A DNA stretch of 64,000 nucleotides. Origin: Protopterus annectens (Eukaryota > Chordata > Ceratodontiformes > Protopteridae). The notes under the pieces are model-generated. The model searched no databases. It saw only the letters and a program-made list of their open reading frames with translations, and had not been told where the DNA came from. Location of the stretch: positions 183,043,177 to 183,107,176 of the forward strand of contig NC_056732.1 of the NCBI RefSeq assembly GCF_019279795.1, written 5' to 3'. Position 1 is the first letter of the stretch. Every line of letters begins with the position of its first letter. The position numbers were made by a program, and so were the translations under genes. Below are positions 10,528-22,914 of this stretch, in pieces.

Positions 10528-10975
10528 TATGTACAACTTTTATGGTGTTTAGTATGCACAGTGTACTACAGCCATTCCTCATTACTGCAAACAAATATGT
10601 AAGTCAGTTGGTGTACATATGTATGATACCTATTAATGTTCATATGTTTGTTGAAGTCAGTGTTACAATGTGACCTGACAGGGTGTATTATGGATGAGAA
10701 TGGTTCTTGTTTTGTGTCCTTTTTACATTGTGCCCATACTCCATGTGCCCCTCCAGTTCACATAATGAACATTCGACACAGGCCCTCCTTGATGCATATT
10801 CCATTAGCCAGCTGTCCTCCCTCACACCAATCTCCACATACACAGCAATCATTACTTCTATGGGGAATTAGGTTAATATTAATAGTTATAATACCAGAGC
10901 TGCATATGTTTTGCATACACTTCTATCCATTTGGAATGCTTCTGTGTCACAAAGTGTGTTCATAGATGTACATAT

Positions 10976-11112
<137 letters not shown>

Positions 11113-11257
11113 ATGTAGACTTGTATATGTTGATTAACACATTACAGTACATTACAATGTACTGTACATATGTACACAAAGTGGCTGTCCCATTTGTGGT
11201 CTGTACTGTGAAATGCTTGTAGTATAAGGTGTAGTCTAATGACCACTTACCATGTGT

Positions 11258-11460
11258 ACAGATTAGATGGCTTAGTGGTAGGTCCCATGACTATGGTGTG
11301 CATGGTCCAGGGTTCAACACCTGCAATGTATTAGAGATGTTTTACTACAGAATTAGGCTAATTTAAGCAGTTGTAAGCAGGTTTAAAGGTGTTTGTGTGA
11401 CATTATACCAGCGGTTGTACACAGTAAAACAAACTTTGCATCCTACAACCTGTGCACGCA
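11258..11460 (+). mobile_element. tRNA-headed SINE (family 2)
   Basis: A box TGGCTTAGTGG (11268-11278) and B box GGTTCAACACC (11311-11321) lie about 33 bp apart, the tRNA-like spacing. The body has AGCAGTTGTAAGCAGG and TTAAAGGTGTTTGTG, similar to the 41.9-kb copy. The 3' end is indistinct. Confidence 0.75.
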
Positions 11461-12230
11461 AATATGGCCACTTCTGCTAACTACTCAGGATATATACATT
11501 TCAGTGATGTAGCACCTCACTATGTGCTTACATAACATTACATTGTCTGTTAACTGTACTCTCCAGCACATATGGGTTTATGTGTGTTCCAAATGTTTAT
11601 TATTCTGTGGAATACCACTTATATATGCAAGCTGTGGTTAAGATATACTATGTAACATGTAAAACATCTCTGACTTTATTGGGATTTGAACCACAACTGC
11701 ACAGATATTATGCAAATGCTGTAGCCATTGCACTATTGACATTAACGTTCCTTCTGCCTATTTCCTATGTCCATGAATCCTCTGTGTAAGCTTGGCTACA
11801 CAACAGGCGGAGCCACCCACACCCAGTGAGCTTCTCAAAATACCGACATGACACATGAATTGGGAGACTATACATTAACATCCTAACACATTTGGCATAG
11901 CCCCTCACTGACACACTTCAGGGGAAACAGTATATACACCCCTGGGATCATGTGTCCCAGAAACATACAGCCAGGGTGTGGGGGAGCCACTCCAGTTTTA
12001 TAGCTGCAAGACCTGTTGGGGAAATTGAATGCTGTTGGTTTGTCATGTTAACATGTCCTTTTGAGATCACTAGGTGCCCCTATCATTTACATCGCCGACA
12101 CTACGCCTGCGCCTGGCGCAAGCTTCATGAATCCTGGGGAATAACTACTACATTTCTAATATTTTGTAAACAACCTGCAGTAGCTCAGCAACCACTCAAG
12201 TTACACACACACTGTTAGCAATATTTTATT
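11461..12230. other. Unclassified DNA, no gene
   Basis: No credible reading frame. On the - strand at 11680-11740 there is a tRNA-like string, GTGGTTCAAATCCC, matching a Pol III B box, which may be another SINE head. A short GC-richer patch with several CpGs (12090-12125) stands out from the AT-rich surroundings but is too small to be a CpG island. Confidence 0.4.
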
Positions 12231-15200
12231 CATCTAGCTGAGAGCTTTCATATGATGCTAAGGAGTTCTGTCTGTGCTACTTGTTTTTTTTTCAGATATT
12301 TAGAAAAATGTGAAAATTATATCTGTTTAAATTAATATCATAAAAACAACAGTTAATATCAATTTACCTGCACAAGACAGAAGTGAAGTAGTAATACAGT
12401 TGAGTTTGCCACTGTGTAAGCTTTAAGATGAAATCTTTTAAAACTTTGTATGTAGCATGGTTTTGGAATTATTGATGTAAATATGAACAAGCAATATTTG
12501 ATGCCAACAGGCGTCAGTAGGAGTTAACTGCAGATGCACCTGGAGGTGTCACTCGGATGTAATGAGTTAAAACATTCAATGTGTTCTGCAGTTAAAACCA
12601 TAATCGCATTTAATGTGTTTTACAACTCTGCTTCCCTGAACTGAATGCAGTATGCAGTGGAACAATTAATTACAGCTATATCCATTTACCTAGAACTATG
12701 CTTCAAAAGTATATCACAGAGAGTAAGTTCAGGTATGAAAGCTTTAGTCCCTGTAAATTCATCTATTTGCTTCTGTAATGCATTTTGTATTTATGGATTG
12801 CATTTACAAAGGGAATGAATCATAAATGCAAACATTTTAGGACTAAATGCAGGCCAACAATTGTAAGCACTCCATTAGAGGAATAAAACATACTTAATAA
12901 CAGGTCTGCAGAAAAATTTTTCATTTTGTAAAACACGAGTAAATAAATATTCCTTTTGTTGGTGCATTCTGTTCTATGTATTTATTGAAAGTGCACATCT
13001 CTTTTAGGTCATTAAACAAAGCAATATTAATTGAGAGAAACCTAAATATGCCTGACATTGTTTCCCCTAGAGGATTAACAATAATTTCAGCTGTAATTAA
13101 ATATTTGTCTGTTCCAGAGCTTTTGGACTGCATTTTGGAACATTTATTCTCAATTTCATTGCAAGCAGTTTGTACTTTTGTAAATCTTAACTGTTCTTTA
13201 AAACTTATTTGATTTTTCTCGCTAAGAAAGCCTCAGATAATAAAGTAGAAATTCATTTTCATGGTTTCATTGTCTTCTCATTAGGCCTTCTAGCTGCTAA
13301 TGCAGGCCATAGCAGGGCTGTGAATTATATGCAGACATAGAAAAAAATAGTTTATATGATTATGTTGAAGCTAAGCCAAGATCATAGACAAATCATGTTC
13401 TAATGATCTAAGTTTTATTTAAACACCTGGTCTCCCTGCTTTCTTTCCTACTTCCACCAGAATCTGCTACCATTTCTTTGAGGGATCACTGCTTACTATA
13501 TTCCTCAAATTTCCTCAAGCATAGACTGGCTAAGCCCCCTTGGCACCTCTTTATTAGAATGGAAAGTATCCACATTTACAGGGACTAAAAGTTCTCAAGT
13601 GAATATATTACTCATAAGCACCTGAACAAACAAACGCATTTACTGACCTAGTCAGTAATATTTTCAGACATTGTTAAGTACTGATGTCATTTTATCCTTT
13701 CAGGCATGCACTATATATGCTCCTTTTTCCTTCTGTTACTCTGCATTTCCCTCTGATCTTCAGCAAACTGAAATGATGACTCTATACAGTATTAGGAAAT
13801 ATACACCTGTAAAACAGTTGGGTAAACAGGAATACATGCAACAATTTAAACAAATTTTTTATGTTAGCTGTACAATGTAAGCACTTAAGTGGTGTTCATT
13901 ATTTCTTACACACTGATCATTCTTTGTTTATTTAAACTGAATAAGTCTTCACTTACTTTGCCTTTTAAAAAATTGTCCGTTGTCATTTTATATATTCTGA
14001 CCATTTCTTAAAATAAAACATGGTTATAGTTCTTAAAGACAAGCAACAAAGCAAATTAAGTTTTATTTGAATTAATTAGTTAAAATTAATTCAGAAACAG
14101 CAGGTTACTTACAGCTACATTTTGAGAAGGTATTCTTAACACTTAGGAGACTTGTTCAGTAAATTATAATCATGCTTTGAGTTAATAAAATGTACTGCAT
14201 TACAGTCTAATACTTACTTATCTTTGCACATATACTCCCATGATGCTTTGCATGAAAACATCAATGTTTTTGGAACAGAATTAGACAATGGCCATGACTT
14301 CACTCTATGTGTGAAACTGTGAAACTGGAAATTTTCAGGACATGACATTTTTTTAAGTAAATTGCAAAAGATCATGCTTTTCTTCAGTGCTTAAATATGT
14401 TACACCTACACAGGCTGTAATATACAAACAATGCAAACACAACTTCTTTCAAACTGAAATAAGGAAGACATTTTAGAGTTATAGACATCAACATTGCTCA
14501 TGATATAAATAATGGTTACACTGAAACCAAAATGAGACGTCACTTCTTTTCAGGCTATCTAAGGACCATTTTAAAAGCTATATTAATGGTAATAGTACAG
14601 CTGCATTATTATCATCGCAGAGCATTGAGAAGAACAGCAGTACACATCAGCTTTAAAAAAGTTTGCATGTAGAACAGGACTCGGGCACAGAATGGAATTA
14701 TAACATTATTTGAACAAAAACTTTTTAACCCACATTATGACTGTAATATGCTTTTGTGTTTATTATTATTTAATTTCATGCATCTGAACTTTTACATCAT
14801 TGGCAAATATGAAATCTAGAATTGAATTATAGCCAATTATTATTAAATTTCCCTTTTTTAAGATGCTGTGAATTGATGATAGAAAATTAAACTATACTAT
14901 AATAATAGACTCTTTAAATTTTATTTTCTATAATTTTTTAATACATTTTTTAACTATAGTCAAGCTAACTTTTCTGCTCATCTGCCAGCAACTGGTCTTT
15001 GATGTGTATAGCAGGTCATAAAGACTAACAGATAAGCATGTTGTTGAAAGATGGAATAATTTATGAATGCATTTAAGAAACTGTAATAACTTGGTGAATT
15101 TTAAGAAGGAAACGGATGTGCAGTATGGGTACCTTTTTTATCATTTCTGATAGGCACAAAGGGCTTATGCCCACGTCTGATTCATGATTATATTGTATTA

Positions 15201-16960
15201 CACTGATATATGCATCTGCCAGGCCTACACAGGGGATCTTTGTACACTTCTCATCTAAGACAGATTTGTATATCCATGGCTGTACATACGTAACTTGTTA
15301 AATGTTAAGGTATATTGATGAAAAAGGACAACTGTGATGTTCAACCTCATCAGATCACCTGGCTCTGACATTATTTTTTTAAAATGTTGCCATCCCATTA
15401 TTTTCACAGGCAAGAGAATAAAATATATATATTTCCATGATAACATAACATAAATGCCATTGCCATGGGAGTAAACACAGCATGAAGCAATAATAAATGC
15501 AGGAATTCTTTCTCCCGTGTTGTGTTGTTTTGTCATCCTGCCCTTCATTCTTTGCCTATTTTTTCTCATAGATGTTTTCTGCTTCCTATAACTTCATTTT
15601 TTATTATTTAAAACCTTATAAAATCACATAGTAATGTTATGTTTTACTTTTTCTTCATTCGAAGCATACATTTTGTAAATAATGTATATGCTGGATGCAT
15701 TTTTTCCTTACATACTGCCCAATGTTGCACTGAATTAGTACAATCATCCACTGATAACACCCCACAACTACTGCAATATAGCTTCCATTTATTATTACCC
15801 TATTTTATCAATATATAAACTCTTAACCTTTTTGCATATATTCATTTTTAGCAAAATATTAATGCATTCATTTCCAGAAATAAATAACAACAATGAAAAA
15901 ATTGCTTCTGATAGAACATCAACTGCATTTGGTTAAAGGGCATTAGAAACCTATAATCTCCACTTAAAGCACTGTAAATATTAATTATAATATGTATTGC
16001 TAACCTAACCACCTAAGAGGAATAAATCAAACCTCTTATCAGAAATCTGTTGTAACTACTTGGAAAGAGTAATGAAAAATATACTGGTGCTCCCCTATAA
16101 AATAAAGGAGAGTAGAAAAAGAGAGAGAAATAACCCATACCCCATTATTTCTTCTCATAATCTACTATAAGCCCTCAGAACTCTGCTTAACCCCAGGTCA
16201 GGACCTATCTGTACTCGACAGGCAGTGTTGTTATCTGAAGGTGGTCATCCTCACAAAGCTGACATCTAGCCCTGATCCTTTAACACCATCTAGTATTTTA
16301 ACAAGTACTGGGTTACTGAATCCCCTATTGTAGCTGCCTGGAGACTAATTTGCATTTCAAATATAGCCTAATTTTACTGATGTCGCCCTATAATAATTCC
16401 AAAAAGACCTTATTGTAAGAGAAACCAGTTACCCATTCACCTCTAGCAATTTACATTAAAACAGTTATTATACACAATATAATCTGTTTTAGTTATTAAG
16501 TTTGTCTGTTTTATGTAAAACCTCTCACCACATTTCTGAACACACCACTCCTTACTTTGTTTTAAACCTTTTTCCTCTAATATTGCCGTTAGTATCGCCT
16601 ACCCAATTAGCAGCATCGGCATGCAACAATTCAACACTTCTTTCAATGCCTGTCTTGTATTGAAGTGGAGATGGCTAATATTCTTAGGTATATTTTATGA
16701 TTCTACATAAATCTAACTTGGTAACTCTCCCATCTTTAATTATAATAATAATAACTTGAATTCACATCTCATCTCAAGACAAATACTACTTGTGAATACT
16801 CTTACGACCCCATTAACCATACCTCTTCCTCTCGGCGAAGTTTATATCTCAATCTGTAATTCCATGGCAGGAAGCTAAAATCATGTAAGCACCATCACCT
16901 TCCTTTGTCAATTTGAACCACTGAAATAGAATAAATCCTTATAACTCAGTGCTCACACTT
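12231..16960. other. Repeat-poor AT-rich island, no recognised gene
   Basis: Over about 4.7 kb I find none of the LINE, SINE, MITE or long microsatellite material that fills the rest of the window, and base use changes from TG/CA-rich to AT-rich. Frames at 12976-13212, 13671-13880 and 15255-15569 look like chance and show no domain. There are homeodomain-like words such as TTAATTA (near 12660 and 14080), but these are common in AT-rich DNA. It could be a conserved noncoding region or simply old unique sequence; the sequence alone does not tell. Confidence 0.45.
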
Positions 16961-17229
16961 TTTACTTCATCAGAGGAATGTATGATTTCTCCTCGCTAGT
17001 CTTTTTAATTTCTTTATTTGGTTCTTACTCTTTTTTTCTTTTCTTTACTTTCTGTTCTAAGAAACGTAGTACCTCTGCCTTACTGGACTCACCTTCTTTT
17101 TCTTTTCCTTTTTCTTACTCTTATAATAACTTCTATTTAATACTTACGTTAGTTCCCCTAATATCTTCTCGAACTCTCCCTCTGCATTTTGGTCTTATGC
17201 ACCCTTCTGTGTCAGACTAATGTGTCATG
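16961..17229. other. Pyrimidine-rich stretch, no gene
   Basis: From 16975 to 17135 the + strand is strongly T/C-rich (runs of CTTTTTTTC type). The frame across it (16978-17220) is a Ser/Phe-rich translation of that bias and not a supported gene. It lies just downstream of the 3' end of LINE B. Confidence 0.5.
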
Positions 17230-17364
17230 TGTCGTGCTCATTTTTATTATGGTATTTTTAAGCAACAAATGGAGTGATGCATAAACACAGAAAAAACAAT
17301 AACAATATTAGAAATATATTTTTATATTTAAAAATGACAGTGCTAGTTTAAAGATTATTATATG

Positions 17365-19545
17365 TCAAAGAAAAAAATTACTAGGGATTTCCACAATCCT
17401 TTGGGGGAAGGAGATTGCAGAGGAGTGTCTCCTGATTACTAAAACACCAAGTATTAGCATCTCAAACCATAATCTGGTAACTCCCAATAAACCAATGGGC
17501 AAGGATTGAAGAGGCCTATCAAAGAGGTAGTGCCAAGGGCTCCTTATAATATGAAGAACCCATGTCATGCTGGCTTTAATGTCATTTGGTAGTCTGTTCC
17601 ATGCATCAGCTACTCTGTCAGAGAACCAATTAGTACACTTCTCATTCCTATAGAATCTTCTACATATGTTATCTGACGATTCTCTAGCACTTTTTGATAA
17701 CCCCAAACATTCCCAGAGGTAGTTGTCTCTAAATGCCCTAAATACCTGAATAAGATCTCCTCTTAGATGTTTGTAAGTGACATTGTACAAGTTCAGATAT
17801 TTTAGTCTTTCATAATAACTTACATTTTTATATCCATCGATGCCCTTGGTATATTTCTGCTGTACTGTTTCCAGTTTACTCATGCTTGTTTTTTTATAAG
17901 GTTTCTATATTGTTATTCCATACTCAAGTTTGGGTCTAATGTAACAAACAAACAATGACTTCATCATTTTTGATTTCCTAGACTTTATAAATCTTTTTAT
18001 ACAACCTATAGTTCTATAACTATCATTAACCAATTGGTTGATATGATTAGAAAATCTCATAGCTGAATCTGCCCATATACCCAGGACCTTTATTGAGTCT
18101 ACAGTTTCAATCACTGTGTGCTGTATTAAACAGTCACCTTTCAATTTATGTCTCCCAAATCTCATATGCTTAGTTTTTGATGTATTTATCAGCATATTAT
18201 TCTCCTGTGCCCAAATGGTCAATTTAGTGAAGGTATTTTGCAGACATGCCCTGTCTGTAACACATGTAATCAGTTTACCCAATTTCAGGTCATCTGCATA
18301 TGGACCGTAGAACACCTGAGATGAAAACGTTAGATCTGAAAGATACAATCTAAAAAGTAAGGGCCTAGGACAGATCCCTGTGGGACACCTTGACTGTAAC
18401 CAAGGATTTCACCTGTCCAGTTGCTGTATGATACTTGCCATGTCCTATTTGTAAGCCATGTAGCTATCCATCTTATCAAGACTACATCAATACCTAGTTG
18501 TACTAATTTACTGATCAGTGTATTGTGTATGACCCTGTCAAATGCTGAAGTTAATTCTGTATAAATTACATCACAGCACAATGTTTTACTCATAGCTTTT
18601 ATTATAGTGTTACAGAACATCCTGTTACAGGTGGTAATAGATCTATTTTTAACATATGCATGCTGATATATGGTTTCAAGTTCCAACCTATCCAGTTCCG
18701 ACAATAACTTATCCAGTATTACCTTCTCCATTATTTTTACACAACGTGAAAGTAGACTGAAGGCTCTATATGACTCTAGGTTTGTCCTACTCTCCTTTCC
18801 CTTGAAGACAGGTTTAATTAGCACATGTCTCCAATCTTGAGGAATCTCCACATATTTATAATGACCTAGTAAATAATAGATATAATGGTACCATAAGTTC
18901 TTGCTGAGGTATTCTCAGGTCATTGTTACTAATTCCATATTCTCCCTGTGCTTTGTTTGGATCCAGTTTGCTCAGTTCTTTTTCAATAAAATCTAATTTG
19001 ATTCCAGTATCTGGGGTTACCTGGATATGGCTAGGACAATTTATCACCCCTTTTGTGGCGCCAAACTGTTTGCATAAGATTTTCTATATATATCTATAAT
19101 CTTCTGTGTCTGAGAATAAATTTTAGAATATGCACACAGTTTAACAATTTGTGTGTCTTTACTCCTTCCATATCTTATGTATCTATAAAAAGGTTTTCTA
19201 TTATGCTCAATATCTTTATATAAATTTTCTTCAAATTTTTCTTGATCTTGTCTGGCACTATGCTTAATCCATTTGTCCAGCTTGTTTATTTCAGTTTTCA
19301 AAATTATACCTCAACCTCTCTTCCATTTCTTATATTTTTTTGTCTCTCTTCTTAATTAGATATCTTGTTCTTATGGAACTATATACCCCTGATGTTGCCT
19401 GCCTAGATCCTGATGTTAAAACATTTTTTTTTATTTTTTTGCACTCAAACAATTTCTGTTTCAAAACTTTCCAAATTTCCTCTGCAGTTTTTCCTCCAAA
19501 CACTTCACTCCAGTTAATTTTACATAGTGACTGTTTTGCTTCTAT
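17365..19545 (-). pseudogene. LINE B reverse transcriptase and C-terminal region, broken
   Basis: Open pieces in order on the - strand are 19587-19330, 19301-19044, 19047-18856, 18851-18330, 18348-17905 and 17883-17365. Motifs: DPNKAQGEYGISN (fingers), PQDWRHVLIKPVFKG, TSAFDRVIHNTL (palm, where SKAFD is usual), GYSQGVPQGSVLGP, the catalytic YADDLKLG, then IKVLGIWAD, and the C-terminal block YNVTYKHLRGDLIQVF with AWNRLPNDIK. The catalytic Asp pair is intact, but five or more frame breaks separate the pieces. The last 50 residues of the final piece are probably 3' UTR read-through. Confidence 0.87.
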
Positions 19546-19824
19546 GTTGTTGTTGTATTTCGGCTTTTCCCGGTTAGGGGTCGCCACAGCGGAACTCCAG
19601 TCTGCTAATGATTGGCAGTAGATTTTTACGAACGTCGAGGTGCCAGCTCAACATTCAACCTTCCACGAAGGCACACCCATTTATGCATGTCTTTTGAACG
19701 GTCATCCAACCGCAGAGAGGACATGCAGACTCCACACAGAAGGCACTCCCCGCACTCCAGCCAAGAATCGAACGGGAGAACCTCTTGCTGTGAGGCAACA
19801 ACACTACCGCTGCACCACCGCGGC
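19546..19824 (-). mobile_element. tRNA-headed SINE with vertebrate central core, inserted in LINE B
   Basis: On the - strand the copy starts near 19824 with GGTGGTGCAGCGGTAGTG (A box) and GTTCTCCCGTTCGATTCTC (B box). It continues with GGACATGCAAACTCC-like core words (here GGAGTCTGCATGTCC), ends with GCTGTGGCGACCCCTAA and AAGCCGAAA, and has a (CAA)n tail at 19546-19557. The tail and core type are common in fish, amphibian and shark SINEs. Coding words of LINE B resume directly beyond both ends, so this is an insertion into that LINE. I could not define a target duplication. Confidence 0.88.
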
Positions 19825-19834
19825 TGTAATTAAC

Positions 19835-20550
19835 CTTCTTCTGTGCATTGGTTTAGATTTGGCAGAATTATCTAGCAAAAATTAACCTTTAGAACTCCAT
19901 GATCACTGCACATCAACAGTGGTAAAACCTGACTTGAACTAACAGTAATTTCTTTAGGAACACAATGTCTAGTATGTTCGATCCTCTATTAGGTTTTTTT
20001 ACAATCAGAATCAGTTGTTGTTCCTGAATATGCGTTGCAAATAATCTCCTTACTAATGTTGTTGAATCAATATCATTCCAGTCTGTTTTGGTAAATTTAA
20101 GTCCCCAGCTAATATTATTCTTCCTGTCTGCGTTTCAGGCAAATAATGTATGAATTTCTCTAAGTCATATGCACTTGACTTTGGTGGTCTATACACTCCA
20201 ATTGTTAGATGCTTCAGGATTGTCTTTATTGTCACAGTTACACAGTCTATAGTATTGGTGTTATCACTGAGCATGTAATAATCACAGGTCTCATAGCTAT
20301 CTTTAATCCCTATCATAACACCTCCACCTGATTTTTTTATCAGAATGTCTGTTACAGTAAAAACATTTATACCTTGTCAGAATTGGTTTCCAGTCATTGT
20401 TCTTTAACCATGTTTCACAAACAATAAAGACATCAATCTTGTGGGAACGTAGTAAAATTTCCAATAAAAAACTTTATTATTAATGCTCCTAGCATTCACA
20501 ACCATTAGAGATGCATCACATGTTTCTATCTGTGAACTGTTACATTTTCA
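19835..20550 (-). pseudogene. LINE B endonuclease domain, broken
   Basis: The - strand reads IDVFIVCETWLKN near 20410-20440, giving the conserved glutamate motif. The open frame 20316-20053 follows, with VTVTIKTILKHLTIGVYRPP and IILAGDLNLP (the GD-N motif, Asp kept). In a shifted frame RGSNILDIVFL follows at about 19950-19990. The last piece before the inserted SINE is too decayed to show the SDH motif clearly. It belongs to the same ORF2 as the RT on the other side of the SINE. Confidence 0.78.
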
Positions 20551-20619
20551 ACCTGGCAAAATCATGCCTAGTGTTTGTCAAATATTGCAAAATATCTGCT
20601 GCAAAAATTCTTTTCCCTG

Positions 20620-22063
20620 ATCTAGACAAATGCATACCATCCTGTCTGAACATGTGTGTGCCCAAAAGAAGGCTTGGATGCTATACGCATTTCCATTTTT
20701 TAAAACAGCACATTTTTTCCATGTAGGTGTTTACCCCCAAAAATCTTTTCATTCACAGTGACCTAACTATCCTTTCTATAGGTGATTTGTGAAAAATATG
20801 TCCTAACATCAGTACAAACTATACTATCTAAGAGGGCTGTCAGTTCCCTACTAACAGTCATAGAGAATCCTTGCAGATGACATCATTTGTACTGACATGA
20901 ATAACAATGGATCTATACTTTCTTACATTAAGGCATTCCAGGGCTTGTCTCACATCTTCTATTTTTGCTCCTGGCAAGCATAACACTATTCGATGTTCAT
21001 TATGTTCTCTGCAAATATAAGTATCAGTTCCTCTGATGACTGAATTTCCAATTACAAGAATATCTTTGCTATCCAGCTCTGAAGAATCTTTAGCTTCTAA
21101 TACAGTAATATCTGCTCTGTTAATTGTTATGAAGGATAGATCTTCATCACCATTAGTCTTATTAATACCACTGTTTTCATCATCTTCATCACCATTAGTC
21201 TTATTAATCTCACTGTTTTCATTGTGTCTTAAATTCTCATCCAGCTGGTATCGTAAACCCACAGCTTGAGCAATGTAGTCAACATTTGTCTTTCTCCTCT
21301 TTTTTTTTCTAACAGTAACATTCTTCAATCCTTCTACGCTCAATTTTGATTTTGTCTTTTTCACCTGCCCCTTGCCTCTTTTTTCTACCTTCTCTTTTGG
21401 AAAAATGATGTTGGTTTCTGTAGACTGAAGGTTTTCTGATAGAAAAATATCATTCCCTGTAACCTGTGTGTTACATAATGAAGCAGTGTCCTTTTTAGTA
21501 CATATTCTCTTTCCTTTACAGTCATTAATCTGTTTCTTTTTCTTCCTTATTTGTTTTGAACTTCCTTTCTTTTTTGTTTCTTTCTAAACAACTTGGATTC
21601 TCAGATTGCTGAATACTTGCATCCAGAATTCCAAAGTTGTCAGGGGTGTTGTTTTGTTTTGTAGGGGTTGAATGACCTTTGCAGACACTAGACACATCAT
21701 TTCCTAAATGTGTCCTATTTGCTCTTTCCCTAACATCATTTATCTCACCAGTCCAGTCACTAATATATGTACCAACAGTTTTCTAAGCCGTGCCAATTGC
21801 ACAAGTGCAATCATCATCAGGAAGTCTAGATTTACTTCTAATAATGGTAAGCAAATCATCCAGCTTTTGACATGAGGAACAGAGATACCAGTATTATCAG
21901 GTGTTACCTTTAAATATGGATAACATTTATTACATTGTACAAGATATCTGTGCTTTAGCAAATCATTGATGACATCCTTATTTAAGGAATCCATATTTAG
22001 CTTTGATCGAATAAAAAATAATAAAAGAAAAGAATAATCAAAATTAGTAACCACAGAATTCAA
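20620..22063 (-). pseudogene. LINE B ORF1: Cys motif, basic linker and SGNH esterase, broken
   Basis: The upstream part (22063-21740) has QCNKCYPYLKV, comparable to the Cys pair at the start of CR1-type ORF1. A Lys-rich, poorly open linker follows. The frame 21364-20858 starts with a basic stretch (VRKKKRRKTNVDY) and contains a short internal duplication of SGINKTNGDED type. Then comes the esterase: VIGNSVIRGTD (family GDS; here GNS, serine kept), LPGAKIEDVR, and VIHVSTND, where the Asn and Asp are kept. Beyond its stop another frame reads DGMHLSRSGKR near 20620, the block with the catalytic Asp and His. The active-site set is thus nearly complete, though spread over broken frames. Confidence 0.8.
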
Positions 22064-22241
22064 AGAGAACTTAAATCAACTTCTATGACAAAAAATCAGA
22101 CGAGCAATATACAACTAAATGCTAAAGTAAGTACAGTAAAGTTGCTCTGACCATAGAAGTTTTGCAAGCCAGACAAACGTAATTCCTTTATGTCACTCTC
22201 TATTGCTCGCAGTCGCACTTCTTTTTAACAGTAAAGATCAA

Positions 22242-22276
22242 TAAATCACAAACCAAGGTAGGATTGTTTAGATATG
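22242..22276 (+). repeat. 35-bp direct repeat, left copy
   Basis: A 35-base string beginning TAAATCACAAACC and ending TTTAGATATG is repeated without any mismatch at 22877-22911, 635 bp away. The interval between the copies holds a complete SINE. Such length and identity exceed a normal LINE or SINE target duplication. Confidence 0.9.
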
Positions 22277-22401
22277 TTTAGGATTTTCCTCTCTGCAGTC
22301 TGTGTGAATTTATAGCTATGTAGGCCCCGTATGGTGGCTAGAGCTTGACTGTCTAAAACCTATCCCTTTCTAACAACCAACAGAGAAAGTAAAGGCCTTC
22401 T

Positions 22402-22716
22402 TCTGGCTTTTCGCATTTAGGGGCTGTCACAGTGGAACAATGGTTCACAGAATGATTGGCAGTGGAGTTTTAGAGTGTCAAGTTGCCAGCCCAATGCCCA
22501 ACCTTCCACAGAAGGCACACCCATGGCCAATTTAAAGTATCCAATCCACCTACAGCATGTCTTTGGGATGTGGGAGGAAACTGAGGCACCCAGAGGAAAT
22601 CATGTGACCACAGGGAGGACATGCAGACTCTGCAAGGAAGGCAGATCTGCTGAGAATCAAACCGGAGAACCTCTTGCTGTGTGGTAGCAATGCTAACAGC
22701 TGCACCACCATGGCCA
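22402..22716 (-). mobile_element. Full-length tRNA-headed SINE with central core
   Basis: This is the same family as the SINE inside LINE B. On the - strand it has GGTGGTGCAGCTGTTAGC (A box), then GGTTCTCCGGTTTGATTC (B box), then the whole core, including GTGGGAGG-type words (+ strand GATGTGGGAGGAAACTG at 22568-22584) and CCACCTACAGCATGTCTTTG, and the 3' words GTGACAGCCCC and AAAAGCC. This copy keeps the core segment missing from the 19.5-kb and 54.4-kb copies. Confidence 0.88.
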
Positions 22717-22876
22717 CTTATAACAGTGAAATTAAAGGTAAAACAACAAAATAAAATATGAATAAAAGTAAATCTTATTAACAAGCTATCCCTTCCTACC
22801 CACAAACAATGAAAAACAGTGATAAGAAATAAAATATAAATTCAAATAAAACTTCTCTTACCAGACAACTCCACAG

Positions 22877-22911
22877 TAAATCACAAACCAAGGTAGGATT
22901 GTTTAGATATG
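22877..22911 (+). repeat. 35-bp direct repeat, right copy
   Basis: Identical to 22242-22276. It lies at the right end of an A-rich stretch (22730-22870) and directly before the 3' end of the LINE C fragment. Confidence 0.9.
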
Positions 22912-22914
22912 CTC

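Larger units (their letters stand above)
17230..22080 (-). mobile_element. LINE B: CR1/L2-like LINE, near full length, inactive, with SINE inserted
   Basis: Read on the - strand, the order is: ORF1 N-terminal Cys motif (about 22000), basic linker, SGNH esterase (21364-20620), endonuclease (20550-19840), a SINE (19824-19546), then RT and C-terminal region (19545-17365), and an AT-rich 3' UTR to about 17230. The architecture is as in LINE A, but the wording differs enough to be another family. The frames are split by stops, shifts and the SINE, so it is inactive. Its 5' end may reach further, since a 35-bp sequence near 22.25 kb recurs at 22.88 kb. Confidence 0.82.

Noticed and set aside
12090..12125. 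CpG-rich patch as a promoter island
   Set aside because: It is only a few tens of bases long and has no adjoining gene.
12976..13212. Possible exon in the repeat-poor island
   Set aside because: Both strands are open over the same stretch, there are no good splice sites in frame, and there is no domain.
16978..17220. 80-codon Ser/Phe-rich frame
   Set aside because: It is a translation of a pyrimidine-rich tract, with no other evidence.
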